A stretch of 64,000 nt of DNA from Blastomussa wellsi (taxonomy: Eukaryota > Cnidaria > Anthozoa > Scleractinia > Plerogyridae). A model generated the notes under the pieces. The model was not told the DNA's origin, did no database searches, and saw only the letters and a program-made list of their open reading frames with translations. Shown one piece after another: positions 56,201-64,000 of the stretch; position 1 is the first letter of the stretch, and the number at the start of each line of letters is the position of its first letter. The stretch is from NCBI GenBank assembly GCA_947652115.1, contig OX393567.1, forward strand, positions 16,408,786 through 16,472,785, given 5' to 3'. Both the position numbers and the translations under genes were made by a program.

Positions 56201-59200
56201 GTTTAACAACGCCCTTTTATTTACGACGTGACTCGACTTGAAGTATATCCAACCGCTCCGCGAGCTGGGGGTTCAGCTGTAATTTGACGGGGTAAAAAAT
56301 TATACGCACCCGGTTATCTGAAAGCCGATAAACGCCCATTCAGGATAGGAGTCAATTCGCGTCACAATTTTTCTTGAAAGAAAGCGTTCTTCACCGCTAA
56401 TTATAAATACACTTTGACATAGGTCAAAGTTAAAACTAAAGGACAGAGAACAGAAACTGAGAACCGCACCAAAAAAATACATACCTGAAACCAAAATGTA
56501 TGCTTATCCTAGATTAGCGTAATCGAACTTTACCAAAACGTCCGTATGAAAATTAAAACGGACTAAAATTTCACTTAACAAAAAAATCGACTGTAAGCCA
56601 CAATTTGGTAAATATGACTTCTCACGATAAAAGGCGTAGTTTTGTTAAATGTTTCAATGCTGTCTCGAGCCTACCCTACGAGACAGGGACTGATTGCTTC
56701 GTCTTCGACTTGTGCGCGTAAATCTCTGTCTTGTGGGGTATCTCGAGCCTATTGAGCTTGCCTTAAAGTGCCACTGTCACGGTAATTTTGCGTCACTTTA
56801 AAATGTTGAAATATGTTTCTGCATCAATGGAAACCCAAAAATAATGCCGTAGTTTTGTTACCCAGGACTCTATCACTACACTGAAACCGTTTATTGCCGC
56901 CCATCGCTTAGGAGGGCAAGGATGGAAGTGGATCGAAAGTTGAAAAACTCTAACCAGTTTTATTTCAAATTCTAGAGCCATTCCTTGAAAATATCGCCTG
57001 TCAGTACATCAGGAGCATTTTGAGCACGAGTAAAGATACAAGGTAATGGTTTTAGCAATGAATGAAGCTGAAAACACCAAAACTCCTGTGGCATTGCTCC
57101 TTTAACTGACACAGGCTCTTTACCGTCGATCAAGACATAACTACAGATGTCGTAATTGACCTTTCTTGAGCGTTTGCTTACAATTCGTGTTTTGATTTCT
57201 CACGTAAGATGAGAAAGATGTGTTTTAAAAATCTTTTAGCGTTTAACTTCTTGAGCAATTTTTTCTCAATCTCTCTCGTTACGTAACATGAAACTAAATA
57301 TAACATAATCGCGAAAATTACGTGAGAGTTCTGGCCACTACTGGGATAAAACAAAGCTAGCTTCCTGATACAGTCAGTTACCTTATTAAAAAATTTTCCG
57401 CGCGACATACGGCTTATACAGAAAACTATTCAACACTAATTTCACAGAGGTTTCAGTTTGGCCCGGGGTTCTCCCATAAATTCTAGACAGGCGTGTGCCG
57501 CGAAGGTTCTTAAACCCTGACCCTATTTAAGGATAAAGGAAACAGAATTTGCTACCCCATTTCAGGACCAAAACCGAAAAATGACACCCTATTCAAGGAA
57601 AAAACGAAAACTAAGAAAGGTGTTAACGGGTCAACTTTTTGTCGTTCCGTAACTTGTTCAGTTTGGCAGACAATTTCTTTTTCGTTTAGCGTGTTGTTTA
57701 CGCACTGCAAATTGCAAAATAGCCAAATAATACAATTTAGGTACCCTATCTAAGGATCACACCGTGAAGAATGCTAAAAGAAGCAAAAATGATACCCTAT
57801 TTAAGTAAACGAGAACCTCGAAAAACCATACCCTATCCCCCGGCACATACCTACCTATATACCCCATATGTGGAAGTACCCCCCCCCCTCCCCAGGCAGT
57901 ATGATGATGCACATTTTCTACACGCCTGGTATGTAAAAAATGCCTCGAGTAGTGCGCTACATCTTTGACCATGCAAATCACTAATTTCAACCCGCTCTTT
58001 TCAAGGAGTTTTCTGTCCAAGAAGAATATCAAGTGTAGAATAAAAGCCAAGGTGGTCCATAAACTGCCGCATGAACACTTAATGCCTCTACAGCACGACA
58101 TGAACCAAGCCGATTTTGCTGTCCTAGTCCAGACTAAATACAATATATATTTTACCCTCTCATATTCCAGACTAAGAAACTGAAATCCTGGTGTCTTCAT
58201 TTACGTTTGTCTTGTTTCTGGTTTCGGAAAAAAGGATACTCAAAACCCTCACCTACCCCACCCATAACCCAAGTTTTTGCATTAAACCCACAATTCACCA
58301 AGAAACATGGACTAGGAGAGGTAGGGTGGGGTTTTCGCAGGAACGACGATTGATCCAAATTTCTTTGACTCTAACATCACACCCGCCTCACTCCACCCCC
58401 TCCTTCCTATCCCCACCCTCAATATAATGTTCCTCTACGACAAAAAATCTAACTGAACCAATTAAGACTATTCTTGTCCCTTGTAAATAAATTTGGGAAA
58501 TGCAGTTACTTCCAAGCATTTCCGCACAGACGGACCAGCGTAGGAGTGTCTCCACAATGCCATTAAAAGATAAAGGGCGCAAGTACAAATCAGGTTGTAA
58601 AACGGATTATTCCCACAGCCAAAATTAGAATTATGCATTGTTCCGGGCCACCCTATTCCGATGATAACAATCCTAATTAGATTTACCCAGTCAACTTTGC
58701 CCGGTCTCCCGCAGGGGGGCAAAGTTGACTAAGATTCGAACACAAGTTTGCGGCGAATACTTAATTATTCTTTCTTCAAGTAACCGGCTCTGTATTTTAC
58801 AAGTCAGTTCAGCAGGAAGTAAAACCGGGGGAAACTCTGTATCTCTAGGTATATTTTATGATAACATAAAAAAATATATACTTGTACACGAGCAGATTTA
58901 TGGGGGCGAAAAAGTTAAAGCCCCTGTCAATATAATGGATTTATGAAAGCTTCTTAAAAGCTTAACTTGTTTTCGGAGGGCGAAAAATGTTAATGAATTT
59001 CAAAAAGCTTTACGCTCGTGTTCAAGACGTGTTGAGTGAAATGAGAGACTGATTCCATCAGCTTTTTATGGTTTATAAGTCCTTAACTTCTTTAGCCTAA
59101 AACAGCATTTCTATAGCTAAGCACTTGACATGTACGAAGACTGTGCTAATATAAATTAGTAAAAATCTTCTAGTATACTAATGAAAATGCCGCAATCTGA

Positions 59201-60104
59201 TTGGCTGAGCTACAGCTATTTTTGAAGCAAGCCCCTTTTCAACAGGCCTTGAAATAAAACAAGCCACTTCTGGAAGGGGATAAAAGCGCGTTCTGTACAT
59301 AGACCGATGAGTCCGAGCATGCTGCACAAATTGAGTTAACCAGTCACTGTACTGAGCGGATGTAAGCAGAGGTGATCCTAGTTTCGAAGGCTTCTAGCAA
59401 ACGTAGTTATAGAAGTTCAGTTCAGGACCTGTTACGATCACCATTCCCTCTGAGTCCGCGTGTTCCGTCAGCGGCATTGCTTGGAAACATGACAATTCCT
59501 TACAGTGCTTTGTTGTGATGAGAAGTTTTCCGAAAGGGCCAAACATGTATCCGCACATTAGAGCTAACCCAGCGAACTCCATAAAACAAAACACGAATTT
59601 CTTTTTACAGTATAAATAGCAAGGATACAGTATAAATAGTCCGCTTCATTCGACAAAAGAACGAAAAGGTTTTGGAGGGAACAGGGAGGTAAACGTGGTC
59701 GAGTGTTTAGGGCGCTGATGTTGTGATCCGGAGGACCCGTGTTCAAGGCCGCCAACATGCCATTAGCGGGATGTATTTCAAATCCTTGGTCACGCTTGTC
59801 AATAACCAACTTGTCTGCCTCCTGCCAGTTGGAATTTTTAACCGTGGGATGTTTATTTAAAATATTTGTTTCCTTTGTTCCAGTGACACGCCTGAAAACT
59901 AGCTACTTAGTGCTTCAGCTAAGTGCACGGTGACCACTTTAAATAACATTTACATTTTCACATTTTAAAATGAATGCAAGGGAAGTGAATAGCCTTTAAT
60001 TTACCTTTGTGGAGCAAGTTTTGATGTCAGCAAAGAAATCAGCAAGTGGCCAGCTTCTTGAAGCTTGCCCTCTTCGTACATTTTGTGAAACTCGCGGTAT
60101 TTCC
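43405..60104 (-). CDS. NUP85: NUP85, nuclear pore Y-complex component (3' exons only)
   Basis: Four exons of a minus-strand gene, phase-consistent: 60005-60104, 52476-52527, 51926-52096 and 43405-43485. Together they encode the C-terminal alpha-solenoid end: KYREFHKMYEEGKLQEA, then LISLLTSKLAPQ, WLTLLTDTLPLLE, VIFSSSQTYELMHCLEE, and finally IDLIRLALARNLSRTIL. These follow NUP85 of other animals in order and spacing, with a more divergent acidic linker in the last 50 residues. NUP85 bridges Seh1 and NUP43 into the Y complex of the pore scaffold. The 5' three quarters must lie beyond 60.1 kb. One candidate exon (61005-61070) is offered; the rest are outside the window or were not found. Introns of 8.4 and 7.5 kb are repeat-filled. 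Confidence 0.92.
48573..48970. repeat. 133-bp tandem repeat, three copies
   Basis: Units start at 48573, 48706 and 48839 (AAATTAGAAACATGCATG), an exact 133-base period. The first two are nearly identical. The third has an A-run in place of CTAAAGAAAC and small indels. Confidence 0.9.
50921..51216. mobile_element. palindromic element with 14-base target duplication and hammerhead-like core
   Basis: ACGACCCGTATATT occurs immediately before (50907-50920) and after (51217-51230) the element, a 14-base target duplication. Arms of about 75 bases (TAATTAAGGCGTTATCG through GATGTGGACCGCGAC) return inverted at about 51100-51177. A non-palindromic right tail with ACAACAACAACC follows. A duplication this long suggests target-primed retrotransposition, and the arms resemble hammerhead-bearing repeats of Penelope-like elements. 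Confidence 0.7.
50974..51013 (-). ncRNA. hammerhead ribozyme-like core
   Basis: On the minus strand: CGC, CTGAAGA, stem GGCT..AGCC, GAAA, TGTC, GCG. This is the type I hammerhead order: stem I CGC/GCG, the CUGANGA box, a four-pair stem II, the GAAA box, a minimal stem III and a GUC cleavage site. Activity is not shown, and stem III is so short that dimer formation would be needed. Confidence 0.45.
51926..52096 (-). CDS. NUP85: NUP85 penultimate exon
   Basis: 57 codons, phase 0, acceptor TTTCTTTCCCAG, donor GTGATT. VIFSSSQTYELMHCLEE is the diagnostic stretch. Confidence 0.93.
52476..52527 (-). CDS. NUP85: NUP85 small exon
   Basis: 52 bases between AAACTTTAG and GTAGGG, encoding LWLTLLTDTLPLLEHKE. 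Too short for frame finding alone; the phases on both sides fit. Confidence 0.92.
52817..52911. repeat. dispersed repeat, copy 1 (partner 56764-56862)
   Basis: CACTGTCACGGTA, TTGAAATATGTT-like DNA and TGCATCAATGGAAACCC occur in the same order in both copies. Confidence 0.75.
52950..53045 (-). mobile_element. tRNA-like SINE remnant
   Basis: On the minus strand a B-box-like GGGTTCGATTCCCAGACC follows GTGCGGGAGATCTC. The A-box half is degraded. It does not fold as a tRNA. Confidence 0.4.
53310..53501. repeat. near-perfect palindrome with two hammerhead-like cores
   Basis: Arms of about 93 bases face each other around a GCGAA loop near 53404. Outer arms read ATAATTTGGTTTTATCAACT and its inverse, inner arms GGGCTAACGCTCGAAACGTC and its inverse. 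The arms differ only slightly, near 53365 and 53442. The overlapping frames on both strands are reflections of the palindrome. Confidence 0.85.
53409..53439 (+). ncRNA. degraded hammerhead-like core (right arm)
   Basis: CCGACGA, stem GGGC..GCTC, GAAAC, GTC, AGC. It follows the hammerhead order with one change in the first box (CC for CU). The left arm carries the same core on the minus strand (53371-53405), where GCT before the box can pair with AGC after the cleavage site. Confidence 0.4.
56764..56862. repeat. dispersed repeat, copy 2 (partner 52817-52911)
   Basis: It matches copy 1 over about 95 bases, from CACTGTCACGGTAATTTTG to the CCAAAAATAATG block. Confidence 0.75.
57460..57895 (-). 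repeat. dispersed repeat, copy 1 (related to 62880-62960)
   Basis: Repeated ACCCTATTTAAGGA-like phrases lead to a TACCTATATACCCCATAT block and a poly-C run. The minus-strand frame GGGGVLPHMGYIGRY is echoed by GGGGVLSYETYTGMY at 62.9 kb, so the two share an ancestor. Neither is a host gene. Confidence 0.5.
59688..59936 (+). mobile_element. tRNA-derived SINE (second family)
   Basis: The head GTGGTCGAGTGTTTAGGGCG (A-box) and CCGTGTTCAAGGCC (B-box), with a TTGTGAT anticodon-loop relic, resembles a tRNA-His-like SINE. The body continues with TGCCTCCTGCCAGTTGG and CAGTGACACGCCTGAAAACT. Confidence 0.7.
60005..60104 (-). CDS. NUP85: NUP85 exon (KYREFHKMY)
   Basis: 100 bases, acceptor TTTTGCTACAG, donor GTAAAT. 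It encodes KYREFHKMYEEGKLQEAGHL and LLTSKLAPQ, in phase with the 52476 exon. Confidence 0.9.
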
Positions 60105-60167
60105 CTGTAGCAAAATAAATATATAAATAAATAAACAAACAATAATAAACAATTATTGGATGAGGTT

Positions 60168-60277
60168 AAGCATGATAGCGAGAATTATCACGGCCGAGGT
60201 TTGTGTTATCCGCCTAAGCCGAACACTCAGGCGGATAATACAAGCCGAACCTTAATAATTCTTGCTATCATGCGAAA
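60168..60277. repeat. fold-back palindrome
   Basis: GCATGATAGCGAGAATTATC pairs with AATAATTCTTGCTATCATGC, and TTATCCGCCT with AGGCGGATAA, around a short loop. Confidence 0.8.
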
Positions 60278-60451
60278 ACTCGAGTGAATCTGTATAAAAC
60301 AGTTCTAATAGGTTTGCTAGGGCTTCTTGCGCTTCAGGTTCGTCTAAATACTGTCTGAAAACTTTAAGGTCGACTTGGTGGCCCTTTTTCGTATTTGTTT
60401 TTGCGTCTTTATTAAATTGTTAGCAAACTGTTAAGCATGTTCGGTGATGCG

Positions 60452-60640
60452 ACTATTGCCTGTAGGAATTACGTCACTGCTACATCAACAAAAACTATTG
60501 TCTGTAGTTATGACGTCACGTCTACGCATATGAAAACTATTGTCTGTAGGTATGACGCCACTTCTACACATGAAAACGTTTGTCTGTGGGTATGACGTCA
60601 CTTCTACACATATGAAAACGTTTGCCTGTAGGTATGACGG
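60452..60640. repeat. about 42-bp tandem repeat with TGACGTCA
   Basis: Four and a half units start near 60452, 60494, 60536, 60576 and 60618. The consensus is around ACTATTGTCTGTAGGTATGA, CGTCACTTCTACACATATGA. Perfect TGACGTCA at 60511 and 60593; other units have one change. Confidence 0.8.
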
Positions 60641-60712
60641 AACGAAACAGTGTCAGCAAGATTTAACCGGGTGCTTTTAGCAAATCGGAATTAAAACGGT
60701 AACACTAATAGG

Positions 60713-60803
60713 GTATTAACATGACTTTTTGAGGAATTATTGTTTATTGGCGCCCGCGGGTGGCAATAAACAATATTCCCGATAAAAGTCATGTTAATGT
60801 CAT
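60713..60803. repeat. fold-back palindrome
   Basis: ATTAACATGACTTTT faces AAAAGTCATGTTAAT, and ATTGTTTATTG faces CAATAAACAAT, around a GC-rich loop. Confidence 0.8.
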
Positions 60804-61004
60804 TATTATCAATATACAAGGCCAAATAACATCCCGATGACTAACAAATTTAATAACGTTTTCAAGAATACATGTAAGAACGTACCTCAGGCTGAAAACG
60901 TTATATATATGTTCTGAACAGGTGCAGAACTTTGCCGATATAGCTACAAAGTCTCTGAAAATAATCGCGAACTCATAGATAATCATAATATTTAACGAAC
61001 TTAC

Positions 61005-61070
61005 AATTTCCAGTTGATCGTCGGTGTAAAATTCCCGCAGTACTTCAGTCAAGTGAACGACGTTTCGCTT
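61005..61070 (-). CDS. candidate upstream NUP85 exon
   Basis: 22 codons between TTGTCTTTACAAG and GTAAGT, encoding NVVHLTEVLREFYTDDQLEI. This loosely resembles the FLRDY..xDLDLI part of NUP85. It ends in phase 0, whereas the 60005 exon needs one base of carry-over, so another exon would have to lie between. None was found. Confidence 0.3.
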
Positions 61071-61514
61071 CTTGTAAAGACAAGAACTTTCTTTGTTTCT
61101 TCTGGATCGTGCTCTTGCTTCTAGCCTATCTTCAAGTCTAAATCCGAATTTTTTGTCTGTATTCTTCCCATTTATAACAAGTAGACCGATTTTTCTCTCT
61201 GAAAACTATGCGTTTTGTGTGAAACTGAACTTCAAAGCTTGCTGTTTGCTCGTACGCACCTCGATGGGTTTCCCGCTTCAAACGGTCTGAACGTAATCTG
61301 ATTGGTTTAAATTCATCGCGTGAACCAATCAGCTTCAGGGCCGTTGCGGCCCGCACAGCGTGTGTTTTGACGATTAATTTGGCCGAGTATATGGCTAATA
61401 ATATGCATTAATTAATAATATACAGGCGTTTGGCAATAACAATACAAAACTCTTCTCTTCTTTTAGTTTTTAACTTGCAAAACTTTACTGATGATTTTCG
61501 GTGTTTAAATAAAG

Positions 61515-61579
<65 letters not shown>

Positions 61580-61780
61580 CTACTCCTACTCCTACTCCTA
61601 CTCCTACTCCTACTCCTACTCCTACTCCTACTCCTCCTACTGCTACTGCTACTGCTACTGCTGCTGCTGCTGCTACTGCTACTGCTACTGCTACTGCTAC
61701 TGCTGCTGCTGCTGCTACTGCTACTGCTACTGCTACTGCTACTGCTACTGCTGCTGCTACTGCTACTGCTACTGCTACTG

Positions 61781-61855
<75 letters not shown>

Positions 61856-61927
61856 CTACTGCTACTGCTACTGCTACTGCTACTGCTACTGCTGCTGCTG
61901 CTACTGCTACTGCTACTGCTACTGCTA
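61515..61927. repeat. compound triplet repeat CTA / CTC / CTG, about 410 bp
   Basis: It starts with about 20 pure TAC units, then TCC-TAC alternation, then mixtures of TGC and TAC with runs of up to about ten TGC. The frames over it are nearly pure Ser on one strand and Leu on the other and are not genes. Confidence 0.95.
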
Positions 61928-62225
61928 GGGTTCAACGAATATTTGCAAGAAACGCCACCTTTCCTTGCCACTGAGAGAGGGGAAACTTTGCTAAAAGAGA
62001 AGGACAATTTCTAGCTTTTTACCAAGAAACGTAAGCCGATCACTGAGAAGCATGGCGGAGCCAAGATTGTCAATCAAATCAAGGTTTGAAAATCCTCCAC
62101 TCTTGCAGTACTCTGACAAAAACCTGTTGAATTGAAAAAAGTACACATTAGGTCACAATTGCGTACATGTGCATGGAGGAAGCCTCAGACAGAAACACGC
62201 TTGACTAGTCGGCGACGCACGCGTC

Positions 62226-62667
62226 CGTTTCGTAAACGGTCGATGCCATTTTTTCGACACTTTTTTTGGCTATCATCGAATTTTTTTCTCACAAAAAAGA
62301 AAGAAAAATTGTTCGTCAATGACCAGAATCGAACCCTGAACCTCTGGCATGCCAACGTCCCTATTCACCACTACACTACCAGGCTGATCCGCCAAAACCC
62401 CACAAAATTTCATTATAAAGATGACTTTCTTAGTCTATTTTACTTATAGTATGGCCCGACCCAAGTTTGAACCAACAAATAAAAGCTAGCCGGAAGCAAA
62501 CCATTGTGAAATTGAACAATTAAGCATTTGGTAAGTGTGTATTAGTCTATCACCAACTTCTAACCAGTTTCGACCTAGTCCAGGCCTAAACTAGAGCAGA
62601 TATAGCATCGTCCATTCCGAAAAGCTTGGTTACTAATTATGGCATCGACCGTTTACGAAACGGAAAT
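62226..62667. mobile_element. inverted-repeat element enclosing a tRNA-like segment
   Basis: CCGTTTCGTAAACGGTCGAT near 62228 returns inverted as ATCGACCGTTTACGAAACGG ending near 62665. CCGTTTCGTAAACGG is itself palindromic. Confidence 0.6.
62325..62392 (-). mobile_element. tRNA-like SINE head
   Basis: On the minus strand, CCTGGTAGTGTAGTGGTGAA (A-box) and CAGGGTTCGATTCTGG (B-box) have tRNA spacing. The anticodon arm (GTTGGCATGCCAG) does not give a proper loop, so a SINE is more likely than a tRNA gene. Confidence 0.5.
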
Positions 62668-62879
62668 CAAAGACGGCGACATTGAGCGGAGAGTTTGCAC
62701 CCCAGTGTCCGCTAGCTTCCTAACGATCTACCAAGCCTGATTAGTTTGCAGAGTTTGTACTCTTGAGCTTTTGAAATTGTATGACTTTCCATGACTTCTT
62801 CAAGATTTCCATGACATAAATTTGACAATTTTCTTGGAAATTATCTTTAATTTTGGGTACGTTTTTACCATTTCCTTCA

Positions 62880-62960
62880 CGAAAAAAACCACGCCCTATC
62901 TCACAGTACATACCTGTATAGGTCTCATATGACAGTACCCCCCCCCCCCCTTCACCAGGA
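62880..62960 (-). repeat. dispersed repeat, copy 2 (related to 57460-57895)
   Basis: CACGCCCTATCTCACAGTAC, TACCTGTATAGGTCTCATAT and a poly-C run match the end of the 57.8-kb repeat. Confidence 0.5.
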
Positions 62961-63436
62961 GTTAACGGCGACAGCGCTTGTAAATGAATAGCCTCCAATA
63001 CAGACTCGTCACGGAAACTGGGGAAAGGTTGTGTGACAAGCCAAAAGAACCTTTGCATAGGAGACTAGTAAATGGCGGGAATGGGCGGGTTTTTAGCGCA
63101 TATCACATATTTGGGAGGTCGGTAATAGGTTTTTAAAATACACCTATCAATGTTGCGCCACAGACGGGGTAGGCGGGATATAAGTGGGGGATTTGACAGA
63201 AAATATCGTCCCATAGTGAGGCCTTTTGACCGTTTTAGTGGACTTTCTCACTTCACTCGCAGTTTCATACCGTGAGTTACTGGGTCGAGTGCGGACTTTG
63301 GCGGACAAATTAAAAGAAAAGAATGACTTCCGCACTTGCGAAGGAAAAGGCGTCCTCATTATGAGCGTATTGTTTTAAAAACAAAAGGATTACGGAAGCG
63401 GATAAGTCATCGGAACTTTACAGTTTTGTATCTCAC

Positions 63437-63712
63437 GTTATGAAACTGGGCAATGCCCTTTATGCCGGGTGGCATGTAGAGCAGCAACATAGTCCCTCCA
63501 CAACTGCCGGTCCTTCGTCATGACTCGAATGTTGCTCTAGGTCTCTTCCATTTCCTTCTCAACCGTCCGCCAACATGTGATTTTTGGCGGCCCCTCTTTC
63601 GTTTTCCCTCAGGTGTCCAGTGCGGAGCGGCTTTGGCAGTGGAGGTTTCTTGGCGGATGACATGGTCAATCCACCTCCAACATCTCCTCACCAAAATGAT
63701 GGCCATGGATTT
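63437..63712 (-). mobile_element. LINE reverse-transcriptase C-terminal remnant, frameshifted
   Basis: The minus strand encodes VRRCWRWIDHVIRQ and HWTPEGKRKRGRQK, the RRWRWIGHVxR..GKRxRGRP signature after LINE reverse transcriptase. A shift then moves the frame to TVEKEME and DRQLWRDYVAALHATR. Only the last part of the element is present and it is dead. Confidence 0.75.
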
Positions 63713-64000
63713 AGTGCCGCACCGTTCAACAGGTGTTTGTTTGAGATGGTATTAGGCCAGTGCACTTTCTAGTAACATTTTAGTAAAGTTCAGTGAATAT
63801 ATTGACCATCCACAAATCAAATGCCATACGGAAGGGTTTTTGAAGAAAAACTCCCAGTACAGTTCAAATGTCCCGCCTATGCCCGGCCTCTCCAACTGCG
63901 GCTTAATATTGATAGGTGCAAAAATGGCGCGTTCTGTTCAAAAGCAATTCTACATATAAGGCCCAGGCCAAAAAAGTATTAGGTAAACTAAACAATGTAA

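Larger units (their letters stand above)
52528..60004 (-). other. NUP85 intron (7.5 kb), repeat-rich
   Basis: It holds a repeat pair (52817-52911 and 56764-56862), a tRNA-like SINE remnant (about 52950-53045), the double palindrome at 53310-53501, a dispersed repeat ending in a poly-C run (57460-57895) and a SINE at 59688-59936. No exon is recognised. Confidence 0.5.
60105..61004 (-). other. probable NUP85 intron sequence with palindromes and tandem repeat
   Basis: It contains two fold-backs and a 42-bp tandem array. The frame on the minus strand near 60300-60370 (QYLDEPEAQEALANLLELF) belongs to the repeat next to the first fold-back and was not accepted as an exon. Confidence 0.4.
61071..64000. 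other. window end: repeats, no complete gene
   Basis: It holds a large triplet tract, an inverted-repeat element enclosing a tRNA-like SINE, a dispersed repeat end and a LINE remnant. Upstream NUP85 exons might be here, but none was recognised beyond the weak 61005 candidate. Confidence 0.4.

Noticed and set aside
57757..58200. 147-residue minus-strand frame with GGGGVLPHMGYIGRY
   Set aside because: The same text recurs at 62.9 kb in a dispersed repeat; no host gene.
60285..60380. Minus-strand QYLDEPEAQEALANLLELF frame as a NUP85 exon
   Set aside because: It is adjacent to and probably part of the palindromic repeat at 60168-60277, and it does not match NUP85.
61408..62014. Poly-Ser and poly-Leu frames near 200 residues
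   Set aside because: Direct translation of the triplet repeat on each strand.
62325..62392. Possible tRNA gene on the minus strand
   Set aside because: The anticodon arm does not form a normal seven-base loop; SINE head preferred.

Overview
The window is a eukaryotic nuclear sequence: AT-rich, intron-rich, with GT-AG introns, single-exon GPCR genes and a dense population of small inverted-repeat transposons and tRNA-derived SINEs. The Axin and NUP85 sequences are animal, and several repeats resemble families I associate with stony corals. A cnidarian, most likely an anthozoan such as a scleractinian coral, is my best reading. That is inference; no species is proven.

Left third (1-25 kb): two tandem paralogues on the + strand encode secreted BRICHOS-domain precursors. 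Each ends in a basic cleavage site and a nine-cysteine, basic C-terminal peptide. Copy A (1538-5550) has a clear TATA promoter and a signal-peptide exon, but carries an in-frame TAA and lacks a GT at one donor. Copy B (16643-23360) has four intact downstream exons, but no promoter or signal exon that I can see. Between them, on the - strand, is an intact single-exon class A GPCR (10556-11491). A wrecked inverted copy of it lies on the + strand (13525-15038), broken by two insertions. The rest is transposon-derived: PIF/Harbinger-like, Tc1/mariner-like, hAT-like and TTAA-flanked elements, fold-backs, SINEs and a nested MITE pair.

Centre (26.5-36.6 kb): a complete seven-exon Axin gene on the - strand, 836 codons, all splice phases consistent. 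It shows a tankyrase-type motif, an RGS domain, a GSK3-binding helix, a conserved C-terminal linker and a DIX domain. It would act as the scaffold of the beta-catenin destruction complex.

Right (43.4 kb to beyond 60.1 kb): the last four exons of NUP85 (nuclear pore Y-complex) on the - strand. The 5' part runs off the window, and one weaker upstream exon is proposed. Its large introns hold palindromic elements, two of which carry hammerhead-ribozyme-like cores. There are also 133-bp and about 42-bp tandem repeats, a 410-bp CTA/CTG-type triplet tract and a LINE reverse-transcriptase remnant. Apart from repeats, 36.6-43.4 kb looks like intergenic DNA.

The genes do not form an operon. The likeliest new biology is the BRICHOS/cysteine-rich peptide pair, the hammerhead-bearing palindromes and the spread of perfect TGACGTCA (CRE) palindromes by repeats.
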